DNA from: CALMEC01 sp963706315
GTDB taxonomy: Bacteria; Actinomycetota; Thermoleophilia; Miltoncostaeales; Miltoncostaeaceae
Length of the DNA stretch: 64,000 nucleotides
Direction: 5' to 3'
NCBI GenBank assembly: GCA_963706315.1
Contig: CAVPMA010000015.1
Span: forward strand, 124,001-188,000
Shown one piece after another: positions 35,106 through 47,022 of the stretch. Made by a program: the position numbers and the translations under genes. The notes under the pieces are model-generated. The model was not told where the DNA came from, ran no database searches, and saw only the letters and a program-made list of their open reading frames with translations. Position 1 is the stretch's first letter. The number at the start of each line of letters is the position of its first letter.

Positions 35106-36989
35106 CTAGGCCGGTTCCGGCGAGGCCGGTCCCGACGCAACGGGCGCCGCGTCATCGGCGCGCCCGCCGATGTGGCGGGCCAGGAAGCGCTCGACCGCCC
35201 GGTAGACGTCCTTGCGGTTCTCCGGCTTCACGAAGCCATGGCCCTCGTCGTCCTTCACGATGTACTCGACGGGCACGCCGCGCGCCTCGAGCGCCCCGAC
35301 GATCTGGTCCGACTCCTGCTTCTTCACCCGCGGGTCGTTGGCGCCCTGGATCACCATGAGCGGGGCCCGGATCGCGTCGACCCGGTTGATGGGCGAGCGG
35401 GCCTCCAGATCGGCGATGTCGTCGGGGTCGTCGGGGTCGCCGACGAACCGGAACCACGTGCCGGCCAGCAGCGGGCGCCAGTAGGGCGGGAAGCTCCGCA
35501 CGAGCGTCACCAGGTTCGACGGTCCCACGACGCTGATCGCCGCGGCGAACACCTCCGGCGTGAAGGTCGCGCCGACGAGTGCCGCGTAGCCCCCGTAGCT
35601 GCCGCCGTAGATCGCCACGCGGTCCGGGTCGGCGATGCCCTCCGCGATCGCCCAATGGACGGCATCGACGAGGTCGTCGTGCATCTTGCCGGCGAACTCC
35701 CGCTCCGCCGCGTGCATGAAGGACTTGCCGAACCCGGTCGACCCGCGGTAGTTGACCTGCAGCACCGCGTAGCCGCGGTTCGCGAGGAACTGCGACTGCG
35801 GATCCCACCCCCAGCTGTCGCGCGCCCACGGCCCGCCGTGGACCACCAGCACCATCGGCAGATCGCGAGCGGGCACATCCATCGGGAGCGTCAGGTACGA
35901 GGGGAGGCTCAGCCCGTCGCGCGAGGCGATTCGGACGGGCCGGCGCTCGGCGAGCATCGCCGGATCGAGCCACGGCCGCGACCGGAAGAGCAGGCGCGAC
36001 TTGCCGGACCTGCGGTCGAACAGAAATGTGGCGCCGGGGTCGCAGTCGTCGTCGAACGCGACCGTCCAGAGGGTCTCGTCGTCGTCGGAGCTCCCGATCA
36101 TCGGGTCGCCGGGATGGATCTGCCTGACGCGCTCCCAGTCCCGAGCGAACGTCTCGTCGAACGCGTGCATCACGATGCGATCACGGCGGTAGACCGCGCC
36201 GAGCAGGGCGCCCGTCCGATCGGAGATGATCGGCGCGCCGAGATCGGCCTCGTCGTCGGCATCGATCACCCGTTCCCCGCCGGTCGCCACGTCGAGCGCG
36301 ACGAGGCGCACCAAGTCGCTGCCGCGCGCGCTGCCGACGTACAGTTCGCGCCCGTCGGCGCTGAACGCGTACGGCGTCCCGGAGTCCTCGTTCGCGAACT
36401 CGGCGAGGAGCCGGAACGGCTCGTGCTCGTCGTCGCGCACGAGCACCCGCCAGTCGCCCGTCGGCGTCTGGGCATAGGCGGCGCGCAACCGCCCCTCGCG
36501 GTCGGTGCACCACGACATGATGTCGCCCGGGTTCTCCGCGATCCGCCCGACCTCGCCGCTGTCGAGGTCGAGCCGCTCCACGTCGAACAGACCACGGTCC
36601 CGCCGGTTGGTGGAGATCAGGACGTGCCGGGGATCGTCGCGGGGCACGTCGACCACGCCGACCTTGACCCCGTCGAAGGGCGTCAGGTCGCGGTCCGGCG
36701 TGTCCGGAGCGTCCAGGTCCGCGGCGAACAGGTGATAGTTCTCGTCGCCGCCGGTGTCTTGCAGGTAGAGGATGCGCGCGCCGTCACGCGACCACACGTA
36801 CGAGCGGACGCCGCGGTCGCGATCGCGCGTGACCTGCACCGGGTCGCCGCCACCCACCGGAGCGACCCAGACGTTGAGCGCGCCGCCGCCGGGCGCGAGC
36901 CACGCGAGCCGCCGGCCATCCGGCGAGACTCGTGCGGCCGCGCGCTCGGGGTCGTCGAAGAAGTGCTCAAGCGGGATCAGTGGAACCAT
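35106..36989 (-). CDS. S9 family prolyl oligopeptidase-like peptidase
   Basis: The 627-residue protein has an N-terminal seven-bladed propeller (about 1-360, with repeats of the SPDGRRLAWLA and SRDGARILYLQ type). The C-terminal alpha/beta-hydrolase domain has nucleophile Ser near 462 (YGGSYGGYAA), Asp in GANDPRV and His in DEGHGFVKPENR. It fits acylaminoacyl peptidases or dipeptidyl peptidases acting on short peptides. No signal peptide is visible, so it is probably cytosolic. ATG 36989 lies 29 nt from the start of the divergent EamA gene. Confidence 0.92.
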   Translation of the reverse strand: MVPLIPLEHFFDDPERAAARVSPDGRRLAWLAPGGGALNVWVAPVGGGDPVQVTRDRDRGVRSYVWSRDGARILYLQDTGGDENYHLFAADLDAPDTPDRDLTPFDGVKVGVVDVPRDDPRHVLISTNRRDRGLFDVERLDLDSGEVGRIAENPGDIMSWCTDREGRLRAAYAQTPTGDWRVLVRDDEHEPFRLLAEFANEDSGTPYAFSADGRELYVGSARGSDLVRLVALDVATGGERVIDADDEADLGAPIISDRTGALLGAVYRRDRIVMHAFDETFARDWERVRQIHPGDPMIGSSDDDETLWTVAFDDDCDPGATFLFDRRSGKSRLLFRSRPWLDPAMLAERRPVRIASRDGLSLPSYLTLPMDVPARDLPMVLVVHGGPWARDSWGWDPQSQFLANRGYAVLQVNYRGSTGFGKSFMHAAEREFAGKMHDDLVDAVHWAIAEGIADPDRVAIYGGSYGGYAALVGATFTPEVFAAAISVVGPSNLVTLVRSFPPYWRPLLAGTWFRFVGDPDDPDDIADLEARSPINRVDAIRAPLMVIQGANDPRVKKQESDQIVGALEARGVPVEYIVKDDEGHGFVKPENRKDVYRAVERFLARHIGGRADDAAPVASGPASPEPA

Positions 36990-37018
36990 CGGGGGGCCAG
37001 TTTGACATCGTTTGCCGG

Positions 37019-37903
37019 GTGAACGTCGCCCGACTGCAGATCGTGGCTGCGGCGGTGCTCTTCTCCACGGGCGGCGCGGCGATCAAGGCGACCAGCTTCG
37101 ACGGCCTCTCGGGGGGGCTCGCCACCGCCTGCATGCGCTCCGGAGTCGCCGCCATCGCGATCGCGCTGTTCCTGCCCCGCTCGCGCCGCAACTGGTCGTG
37201 GCGGACGCTCCTGGTGGGGGCGACGTTCGCCGTCACGCTCATCCTGTTCGTGGCCGCGAACAAGCTCACGACGTCGGCGAACACGATCTTCCTGCAGTCG
37301 AGCGCACCGCTGTGGATCGCGCTGAGCGCGCCGTTCCTGCTGCACGAGCGAGTCAACCGGCTCGACGTGATCTACATGGCGGTCCTCGGTGCCGGGCTCG
37401 CGCTGTTCTTCGTCGACGCCCCCGAACCCGTCAAGACCGCGCCCCAGCCGCTGCTCGGCAACGTCCTGGCCGTCATTTCGGGCATCGGATGGGCGGGTAC
37501 CGTCATGGGTCTCCGCTGGCTGGGCAAGCGCGAGGGCACCGACTCGGCGGCGGCTGCCACCGTCGCCGGGAACCTGATTGCGTTCGTCGTTTGCCTCCCG
37601 TGGGCCATCGGCCCCGCTTCCGATGCCGTCGGCGAGGACTGGCTCCTGATCCTCTACCTCGGGATCGTGCAGATCGGGCTCGCGTACGTCTTCATTACCA
37701 AGGCCGTCCCGTACCTGGAGGCGCTCGAGGTCTCGCTCCTCCTGTATGTCGAGCCGGTGCTGAATCCCATCTGGTCCTGGCTGATCCACGGCGAGACCGT
37801 CGGCGCGCTTTCGATCGCCGGCGGGCTGATCATCCTCGGCGCAACGGCCGCCAAGACCTGGTGGGACAGCCGCACCGGCAGGGTGGTGATGAAACCCGGT
37901 TAG
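37019..37903 (+). CDS. EamA/DMT family transporter
   Basis: The 294-residue protein has about ten hydrophobic helices in two repeated halves of the EamA (DMT superfamily) fold. The first half contains SSAPLWIALSAPFLLHERVN and the second VSLLLYVEPVLNPIWSWLIH, the matching duplicated motif. Such proteins export amino acids or other metabolites; the substrate cannot be read from sequence. Start GTG at 37019, no clear ribosome site. It converges with the GNAT gene, with 7 nt between stops. Confidence 0.9.
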   Translation: MNVARLQIVAAAVLFSTGGAAIKATSFDGLSGGLATACMRSGVAAIAIALFLPRSRRNWSWRTLLVGATFAVTLILFVAANKLTTSANTIFLQSSAPLWIALSAPFLLHERVNRLDVIYMAVLGAGLALFFVDAPEPVKTAPQPLLGNVLAVISGIGWAGTVMGLRWLGKREGTDSAAAATVAGNLIAFVVCLPWAIGPASDAVGEDWLLILYLGIVQIGLAYVFITKAVPYLEALEVSLLLYVEPVLNPIWSWLIHGETVGALSIAGGLIILGATAAKTWWDSRTGRVVMKPG

Positions 37904-37910
37904 CCCCGCG

Positions 37911-38852
37911 TCACGCGTCGGGGGCGAAGGAACCTCGGAACAGCACGTCGGCCGTCCGAGGCTGGTAGCCGAGCCGGTCGTTCACGGCCAGCATCGCGGC
38001 GTTGCGCGCCTCGTTCGCCGCCTCGAGGAGCTCGAGCCCGGCCGCCCGCGCGAGGACGACCTGCCGGGACTTCATCGCCCCGGCGAGCCCCCGGCCGCGC
38101 CAGGAGCGGGCGACCGCCGTCATCTCGTGCTCGGCCATCTCCGGCTTGGCCTCGAAGCGAACCAGGATCGCGAAGCCCACTACCTCTTGGTCGGCGAGCG
38201 CGACGACCGAGCACTCGGGCATCACGCCGGGCCGCCCGAGCTCGGCGCTCCGCCACCGCGCGAAGTCGCCGGCGTCGTACCGCTCCACCGCCGGGATGTC
38301 GGCGAGCCCCTCGGCCCCAACCCGGTACATCCCTTCCTCCAGGTCGTCACGCTCGGCGAGCGTCACGAGCGTCACCCCGTCGGGCGGCGCGATGGCTGGC
38401 CGCGGCTCCTCGCGCAGGTCCAGGTACGAGACCCGCTCCCGCCCCACCTCCTCGAAACCGCGGTTCGCCCAGAACGACACGGCATCGGGATCCGCGACGT
38501 CGAACCAGACGTCGAGCCCTTCGCGGCCGCGTTCCCTCGCCCATGCCGACACGGCCCGATACAGGTCGGTCCCCACGCCGGCGCGGCGATCGTCGCGGGG
38601 GACGAGGATCACCGCCTCCGCGTGGCGCGACTCGGGCGACCACACCTCGACCTCCACGTGCGCGGCCCCCACCGGGCGGCCGTCGCGCCACGCGACCATC
38701 GCCGACCACTCGGGCGCGACGCTCCAGCGGTGGCGGAGGGATCGCTCGCCCTCGGGGCGGCACGGCGAAGTGCGGTTGTGCACATCCAGCCACGTCGCGA
38801 CGTCGTCATCCGTCCGCACCTCGCGGATCTCGACGTCCGGCGTCGGCCTCAT
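37911..38852 (-). CDS. Double GNAT acetyltransferase
   Basis: The 313-residue protein has two GNAT domains. The first (about 5-150) has the acetyl-CoA loop VPRDDRRAGVGTDLY and FWANRGFEEVGRERV. The second (about 160-305) has TAVARSWRGRGLAGAMK and NEARNAAMLAVNDRLGYQPR, including the typical Asn-Leu-Gly-Tyr end. Related tandem proteins include mycothiol synthase, but nothing here proves that activity. ATG 38852 is 18 nt from the divergent receiver-like gene. Confidence 0.85.
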   Translation of the reverse strand: MRPTPDVEIREVRTDDDVATWLDVHNRTSPCRPEGERSLRHRWSVAPEWSAMVAWRDGRPVGAAHVEVEVWSPESRHAEAVILVPRDDRRAGVGTDLYRAVSAWARERGREGLDVWFDVADPDAVSFWANRGFEEVGRERVSYLDLREEPRPAIAPPDGVTLVTLAERDDLEEGMYRVGAEGLADIPAVERYDAGDFARWRSAELGRPGVMPECSVVALADQEVVGFAILVRFEAKPEMAEHEMTAVARSWRGRGLAGAMKSRQVVLARAAGLELLEAANEARNAAMLAVNDRLGYQPRTADVLFRGSFAPDA

Positions 38853-38857
38853 GGCCC

Positions 38858-38863
38858 TAGGAT
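38858..38863 (+). promoter_or_regulatory. Leaderless -10 box of the receiver-like gene
   Basis: TAGGAT (TANNNT) ends 7 nt before the GTG at 38871. It lies in the very short gap between divergent starts and supports GTG 38871 over the ATG at 38862. Confidence 0.4.
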
Positions 38864-38870
38864 GCCAGCT

Positions 38871-39260
38871 GTGCGATCGGACGCCTCACCCATCGTCGTG
38901 ATGGTCCCGGACCTTCTCATGCGCCAGCAGCTGGTTGCGGGACTGGAGGCCGGTGGGTTCTCCGTCCGGGGGGCCGCCACCCGCGCGCGCCTCGAGCGCG
39001 CGCTCGAGGAGATCCGCCCTGCCGCGGTGCTGGTCGAGCTGGACGGCGTGGGCATCGACGGCGCCGCGCTCGTGAAGGAGCTCAAGGCCGACGACCGCAC
39101 CGGCGGCGTCCCGGTCGTCGGCTTCTGCGCGCACACCCGCGCCGAGCTGATCCAAGCCGCGCGCGACGCGGGCGCCGACCGCGTCGTCTCACGCGGCGAG
39201 CTCACCAACCGCCTCCTGCGGATCGCCACCGAGGTCACCGGGGAACCACCCGCGTCCTGA
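38871..39260 (+). CDS. Degenerate receiver-domain protein
   Basis: The 129-residue protein has the length and strand-helix order of a CheY-like receiver and no output domain. The position of the phospho-acceptor Asp is E56 (VLVELDGVGIDG compared with the usual VLLDLxMPxMDG), the conserved Lys is R108 (VVSRGEL), and only one Asp (D14) remains of the acidic pair. It therefore should not be phosphorylated in the normal way; Glu may mimic the phosphorylated state. It is followed by the site-2 protease gene after 42 nt. Start from the -10 geometry. Confidence 0.7.
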   Translation: MRSDASPIVVMVPDLLMRQQLVAGLEAGGFSVRGAATRARLERALEEIRPAAVLVELDGVGIDGAALVKELKADDRTGGVPVVGFCAHTRAELIQAARDAGADRVVSRGELTNRLLRIATEVTGEPPAS

Positions 39261-39286
39261 CCCTCCGAGGCGCGGCGCGGAGGCGC

Positions 39287-39292
39287 TACCCT
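39287..39292 (+). promoter_or_regulatory. -10 box of the site-2 protease gene
   Basis: TACCCT (TANNNT) ends 10 nt before the ATG at 39303, giving at most a few untranslated bases. Confidence 0.35.
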
Positions 39293-39302
39293 CGGTGGAG
39301 AC

Positions 39303-40224
39303 ATGGAACGCAACCCGTATCCGCCGGCGCAGGTCAGCCCCGCCGGGGACGCGCCCGACGTGGTGGCGCGCGACTACGCGCCCATCCAACCTGAGAGTGG
39401 ATTCCGCAGCCGCGCCCGCAAGCTCCTCGCGCCGTTCGCCGTGATCGGCGCCACGCTGCTCAAGTTCAAGACGGCCCTGCTCGCGCTCCTCAAGCTCAAG
39501 TTCCTCGCGGCGTCCGGGTCGATGCTGGTGTCCGTCGCCGGCTACGCCGTGTTCTGGGGCTGGCGCTTCGCCGCGGGCTTCGTCGTGCTGCTCCTGATCC
39601 ACGAGCTCGGTCACGTCCTCGAGGCGCGACGGCAGGGGCTCGCGACCGGCGGCGTGTACTTCATACCCTTCCTCGGCGCGGTGATGCTGTTGAAGCAGCA
39701 GTCGAGGGACGCCGGCAGGGCCGCCTGGCTGGGGCTCGCCGGGCCGCTCCTCGGCAGCGCCGCCGCAGCTGCGACGTGGGCGGTCGGCATCGCGACGGGC
39801 TCGGACCTGCTCGTTGCGCTCGCCTTCACCGGCTTCCTGCTCAACCTGTTCAACCTCATCCCCGTCATGCCGCTCGACGGCGGCTGGGCGACGGCCGTGT
39901 TCCATCCCCTGTTCTGGGCTCCTCGGGCTCGGAGGTGTGGTCGTGCTCTTCACGATCTTCCCGAACCCGATCCTGCTGCTCGTGGCTGCCCTTGGAGCCT
40001 GGGAGCTGTGGAAACGCTGGAAGCGACGCGATCAGGACGAAACCGCCTACCACGACGTCTCGCCCCGCCAGCGCGCCGCGATCGCGGTGGTCTACCTGGG
40101 GCTCGCCGGGCTGCTGGCGATCGGCCTGAGCGGGAGCCACCGGGAGCGCACGATCGACGGCCGGGTGGCCGCCGCCGGGTCGCCCGCGCTCGTCGCCGCC
40201 CCGCCCGTGGCACGCCTCGGCTGA
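39303..40224 (+). pseudogene. M50 site-2 protease-like membrane metalloprotease, frameshifted
   Basis: The first frame (39303 to about 39917) encodes a membrane protease with the zinc motif HELGH (LLIHELGHVLEARR) and NLIPVMPLDGG, the third ligand. After FHPLFW the homologous sequence continues in the +1 frame: LLGLGGVVVLFTIFPNPILL, WELWKRWKRRDQDETAYHDV and a last helix, ending at TGA 40222-40224. One surplus G in GGG at 39916-39918 explains the break. Without the shift the first frame reads on without a stop into metH, so an automated call may wrongly fuse them. Corrected length is about 306 residues. Error or real mutation cannot be told. Confidence 0.8.
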
Positions 40225-40258
40225 CTGGTCGCCGCAGCCGCATCGTTGCGGGGTCCGG

Positions 40259-40264
40259 TACCCT
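40259..40264 (+). promoter_or_regulatory. Leaderless -10 box of metH
   Basis: TACCCT (TANNNT) ends 7 nt before the metH ATG at 40272. It shows that metH has its own start and is not the 3' half of the protease frame. No cobalamin or SAM riboswitch fits in the 47 nt upstream. Confidence 0.45.
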
Positions 40265-40271
40265 TGACTGG

Positions 40272-43964
<3,693 letters not shown>

Positions 43965-43972
43965 CAGCCGCG

Positions 43973-43999
43973 CCGGCCGGTCAGTCGATTCCAGGCCGG
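43973..43999 (+). terminator. Hairpin between metH and ctaG
   Basis: CCGGCC (43973-43978) and GGCCGG (43994-43999) can form a 6-bp stem with a 15-nt loop at the junction of the converging metH and CtaG genes. Its second arm lies inside the CtaG 3' end. Candidate only. Confidence 0.3.
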
Positions 44000-44979
44000 T
44001 CGTGAAGCGAAACCCCGGCGGCGCGCGCCAATGCCGCCGAGTCCCCGTACCGCACCGTCCACCGCACCTCGTCCGGGTCGAGGCCGGCCTCGATGAGCCG
44101 CTGCTGGAGCGAGTCCTCGCGGGACTGTCTGAAGAACAGGACCGTGATGGCGCCGAACGCGAGCAGGCAGTGGGTTGCCATCATGATCGTGGCGGCGTTC
44201 GCCTGGTCCTGCATCGGGCTCAGACCCCAGGATCGCGCGGCGGCGGTGTGAGACGGGTAGAGCGCCGACCCGGCGAACCAGTAGATGTTCGCCAGCGTGA
44301 GCCCGACCGACCACACACCGAGCATGTAGAGGCACTTCGCTCCCGTCCCGAACCACACCGGCGCCGGCGCCAAGCGTTCCGTGACGGGCGCCCACAGCAC
44401 GATTCCAAACACGAAGAACGACACCTGCTGCAGCGTCCACGCCGCCGGGTGCATGTAGACCTGGTGGTGCACCCATGGGAGAAGCCATATCAAGGTCGCC
44501 GCCATCCATACCGGGAACGCCAGGATCGGGTTGGTGAGGATCGCGATGACCGGGTGGGCGCGGGCCTCGGCCGGGCGAGCGCGGGGAATGGCGAGGAGCA
44601 CGAGCAGGGGCGCGACCGCGCCGATCAGCACGTGCTGGGCCATGTGCGCGGCGAACATTCCCCCCTGGGCAAGGCCGCCAACAGGCGATCCGATCGCGAG
44701 AAGGAGCACGGTGACCGCCGCGACGGCGAATGCGATCGCGCCGCGGCGACGCGGCTCGACCCGACGTATCGCAACGGCAAGATTTGCGGCCAGGAGTACT
44801 ACGAGCGCGAACTCGACGGGCGGGACCGCCCAGAGCGTCCACCAATCGGAGAGCAGCACCCGGTGAGCCGCGCCGTCGTATCCCGTGAACGTGGCGACCT
44901 TGCCACCGGTCGCACCGGCCACGAGGATCGCGAACGTCAACATGCTGATTGCGAGCAGCACTCGCATCAAACGGCTCAT
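43981..44979 (-). CDS. CtaG/caa3-type cytochrome oxidase assembly factor
   Basis: The 332-residue membrane protein has about seven hydrophobic helices with the family's conserved features: FAAHMAQHVLIGAVAPLLVL, WLLPWVHHQVYMHP, LYMLGVWSVGLTLANIYWF and the last helix with HCLLAF. The many conserved His and Met residues fit copper handling for cytochrome c oxidase assembly (DUF1404/caa3_CtaG family). ATG at 44979 overlaps the VKOR stop as ATGA. It is the last gene of DsbA-VKOR-CtaG and is intact, unlike much of this block. Confidence 0.88.
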   Translation of the reverse strand: MSRLMRVLLAISMLTFAILVAGATGGKVATFTGYDGAAHRVLLSDWWTLWAVPPVEFALVVLLAANLAVAIRRVEPRRRGAIAFAVAAVTVLLLAIGSPVGGLAQGGMFAAHMAQHVLIGAVAPLLVLLAIPRARPAEARAHPVIAILTNPILAFPVWMAATLIWLLPWVHHQVYMHPAAWTLQQVSFFVFGIVLWAPVTERLAPAPVWFGTGAKCLYMLGVWSVGLTLANIYWFAGSALYPSHTAAARSWGLSPMQDQANAATIMMATHCLLAFGAITVLFFRQSREDSLQQRLIEAGLDPDEVRWTVRYGDSAALARAAGVSLHDRPGID

Positions 44980-45410
44980 GTCGAACCCCGCTCGAGCAAC
45001 GCGATGCGGGCGAGCGCGAGCCCGAATGCGATCACCGTCAGGATCGCGCTCGTGACACACCAGGCGCAGATCGCGTCGATCACGCCCAGCTCCAGATAGG
45101 TCAGCCAACCGGAGAACCCGACGCTGACGGTGGTGACGAGTAGCCCGAGGAAGGCGCCGCGCGCGCCGGCGATGGCCGCGGCCAGGAGCATCCCCGAGTA
45201 GCCGGCGATGCCCAGCCATGCGACGGGAATGCCGGCCAGCTCCGAGTAGCGGCTCGCCTGGACCGTCGCGCAGCCGCCGCCGACGATGCACGACGGCGCA
45301 CGCCCACGTGCACGCTCCACGGTGAGGTAGGTGGCGACTGCCAGGCCGGCGACGGCGACCACCGCGAGCCCCCATCGAAGCCATCGCTCGTGGACATCGG
45401 CGCCCGTCAC
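44976..45410 (-). CDS. Vitamin K epoxide reductase (VKOR) family protein
   Basis: The 144-residue four-helix membrane protein couples quinone reduction to re-oxidation of a disulfide-forming partner. The loop cysteines C41 and C47 and the active-site C115-A-W-C118 are all present, as is the Ser/Tyr/Trp pattern of the VKOR fold. GTG start overlaps the stop of the DsbA-like gene (GTGA), its obvious partner, and its stop overlaps CtaG. In actinobacteria VKOR takes the place of DsbB. Confidence 0.9.
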   Translation of the reverse strand: MTGADVHERWLRWGLAVVAVAGLAVATYLTVERARGRAPSCIVGGGCATVQASRYSELAGIPVAWLGIAGYSGMLLAAAIAGARGAFLGLLVTTVSVGFSGWLTYLELGVIDAICAWCVTSAILTVIAFGLALARIALLERGST

Positions 45411-46076
45411 CGTACCGCCTCGATCGCGGCGTCCAACTCCCCGCCGCGCGGGACACCCGCGATGCGGCGCTCGCCGCGGGGGCCCTGGACGATGAAGGTG
45501 GGCGTCGACCGCACGCCGGCAAGCAGCGCGCGTGATGCGACCTGCTGCACGGCCGACTGCACCGACGTCGAGGCGCGATCGGCGTCGAATCGATCGACAT
45601 CCAATCCCGCCGCGCGGGCGGTGTCGCGGAGGAAGGTGTCGCTGAGCCAGCCGGCGTTCTCGGCGCCCTGCTGGCCGTAGACCGATTCGACGAGTTGCCA
45701 CAGGCGATCCTGACGGCCCGCCGCAATCGCAGCGAGCCCGCCGCGAAGCGAGTCAGGCCCGACGAACGCAAGGGGCTCGAACGCGATCCGGGCCGTCCCC
45801 GGCCGCACCCAACGATCGATCGCATCGGGAAGCGTCGACGCGGCGGCCTGAGCGCAGTAGGGGCACTGGAGGTCCGCGAACTCCAGGATCTCCACGGGCG
45901 CAGACGCCTGGCCGAGCACGGCTCCCGATTGCGGGATGCCGGCGAGATCGACGATCGCCGCAGGGCGCGCCGTGGCATTCGCCCCCCCTGGCGCTCACGA
46001 GCGCGAGGATCACGATGACGACGACCGCGAGGGCGAGGGTCCCTGCAACCCAGCCGAGCCGCGATCGCCTGCTCAT
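45407..46076 (-). pseudogene. DsbA-like thioredoxin-fold oxidoreductase, frameshifted
   Basis: The 3' frame (45407-45919 and upstream) encodes a DsbA/DSBA-type domain: VEILEFADLQCPYCAQ with the CPYC active site, and the cis-Pro region VRSTPTFIVQGPRG. The membrane anchor (MSRRSRLGWVAGTLALAVVV) lies at 45990-46076 in another frame. The frames join at a run of seven C (45982-45988); removing one base gives a single protein of about 222 residues. Overlap with VKOR indicates a disulfide-forming pair. A base-calling error in the C run is the simplest explanation; a real mutation would leave only an anchorless fragment. Confidence 0.8.
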
Positions 46077-46340
46077 CACGCCACCCCCACGTTGGCCGGG
46101 TGCGGCGCCACGCGCGCCGATGCCGTCGCCCTCGTTTCCGACCAGCCGGATAGCCGGCGTACGCGTTCAGCGCACGTGGCAACGGCAGCCGGCGCCCCGA
46201 TTCCACGAAGCGAGTTCATTCACTGTCCTTTCGATGAGGCCAAAATGCGGGCGGGCGCTCGGCTCCGACGGAGCAGCGCGGGTCGACGAGGGACGCCGTC
46301 CCTTCGGCCGTGCCCGATTTCCACCCGCCGGCGCCGGACG

Positions 46341-46371
46341 GTCCTACCCGCCCACCTGACTCGGTTAGGAC
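46341..46371 (-). terminator. Hairpin at the 3' end of the 46365-46895 gene
   Basis: GTCCTACC and GGTTAGGAC pair over 8 bp with one bulged base, overlapping the stop codon of the upstream gene. The 260 nt between it and the DsbA start (46077-46340) hold no gene I can support. Confidence 0.35.
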
Positions 46372-46895
46372 AGCATTGGTGGCGCCCGCCCTGCTGAGCG
46401 GGTTGCCAGGACGTCGCGAGGAGCGGCCGGACGGTCGTGGAAGAGCGCCGCAATTCGCGGTGCCGCCCGAAGGAGCATGCGCGCAATGAGCCAGGCGAGC
46501 AACGCGACCGGAGCCTGCAGCGCCAGGCCGAGCACAAAGGTCTTCTCGTGCCACGCACCAGCTGGGAAGGAGCCGTCGTGAACGAGGCGCTCGAGATGCT
46601 CCTGGACCACGAAGCACGTCGGAGCGAGCACGGCGAACGGCCACGCCGGTGTCGTGCGCTCGACGTCGGATCCCCGGATGCGGACCGCCTCGAACGCGAA
46701 GCCGACCAGAACGGTCGCGGCGAGGCTCATCAGCACGATCGGCAGGTCCTGGAGGTAGCCATGGCCCGTCGATGCGAGCAGCTCGGCACGTTGCGTCGCG
46801 TCGGGAGCGACAAGCATGTAGCTCAACTGGTGGGTGACCAGCAGATGCGTCGCCGCAAGCGGAAGGCAGATGAGCAGCGCGATGAGGCGACGCAT
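46365..46895 (-). CDS. Four-helix membrane protein, paralogue of the gene at 47023
   Basis: The 176-residue protein has hydrophobic segments near 3-22, 52-70, 85-100 and 122-146. It has conserved-looking motifs TGHGYLQDLP, VVQEHLERLVHDGSFPAG and a final LGLALQAPVALLAWLIARML. The divergent gene at 47023 shares the order and the motifs (TGHGYL, VQEHVERLAYNGSFPA, IGLALQIPFGLLA), so the two are paralogues. CATAAT lies 6 nt before the ATG, possibly a leaderless -10. Family and role are unknown; the setting suggests copper or oxidase assembly. Confidence 0.7.
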   Translation of the reverse strand: MRRLIALLICLPLAATHLLVTHQLSYMLVAPDATQRAELLASTGHGYLQDLPIVLMSLAATVLVGFAFEAVRIRGSDVERTTPAWPFAVLAPTCFVVQEHLERLVHDGSFPAGAWHEKTFVLGLALQAPVALLAWLIARMLLRAAPRIAALFHDRPAAPRDVLATRSAGRAPPMLS

Positions 46896-47022
46896 GACGC
46901 CATTATGAGCGACGCCGGGCGCCCCGACGATCCCCCGGGCCCGAACGCTCTGGAGTTGGGCGCATTGTCCCCGATCTCCCGACGCGTCGAGGCGCCGAGG
47001 GCGTTGCTGTCAGCATGCGGCC

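Noticed and set aside
34971..35359. Small membrane protein gene before the S9 peptidase
   Set aside because: Only about 27 residues look protein-like; the frame has no start with a ribosome site and continues as Arg/Pro-rich sequence opposite the peptidase.
40225..40271. Cobalamin or SAM riboswitch before metH
   Set aside because: The gap is only 47 nt and the -10 box leaves no leader; no B12-box-like sequence is present.
43981..46206. A 741-residue minus-strand protein covering CtaG, VKOR and DsbA
   Set aside because: Only the last 332 residues (CtaG) are protein-like; the upstream part is the wrong frame of VKOR and the DsbA-like gene.
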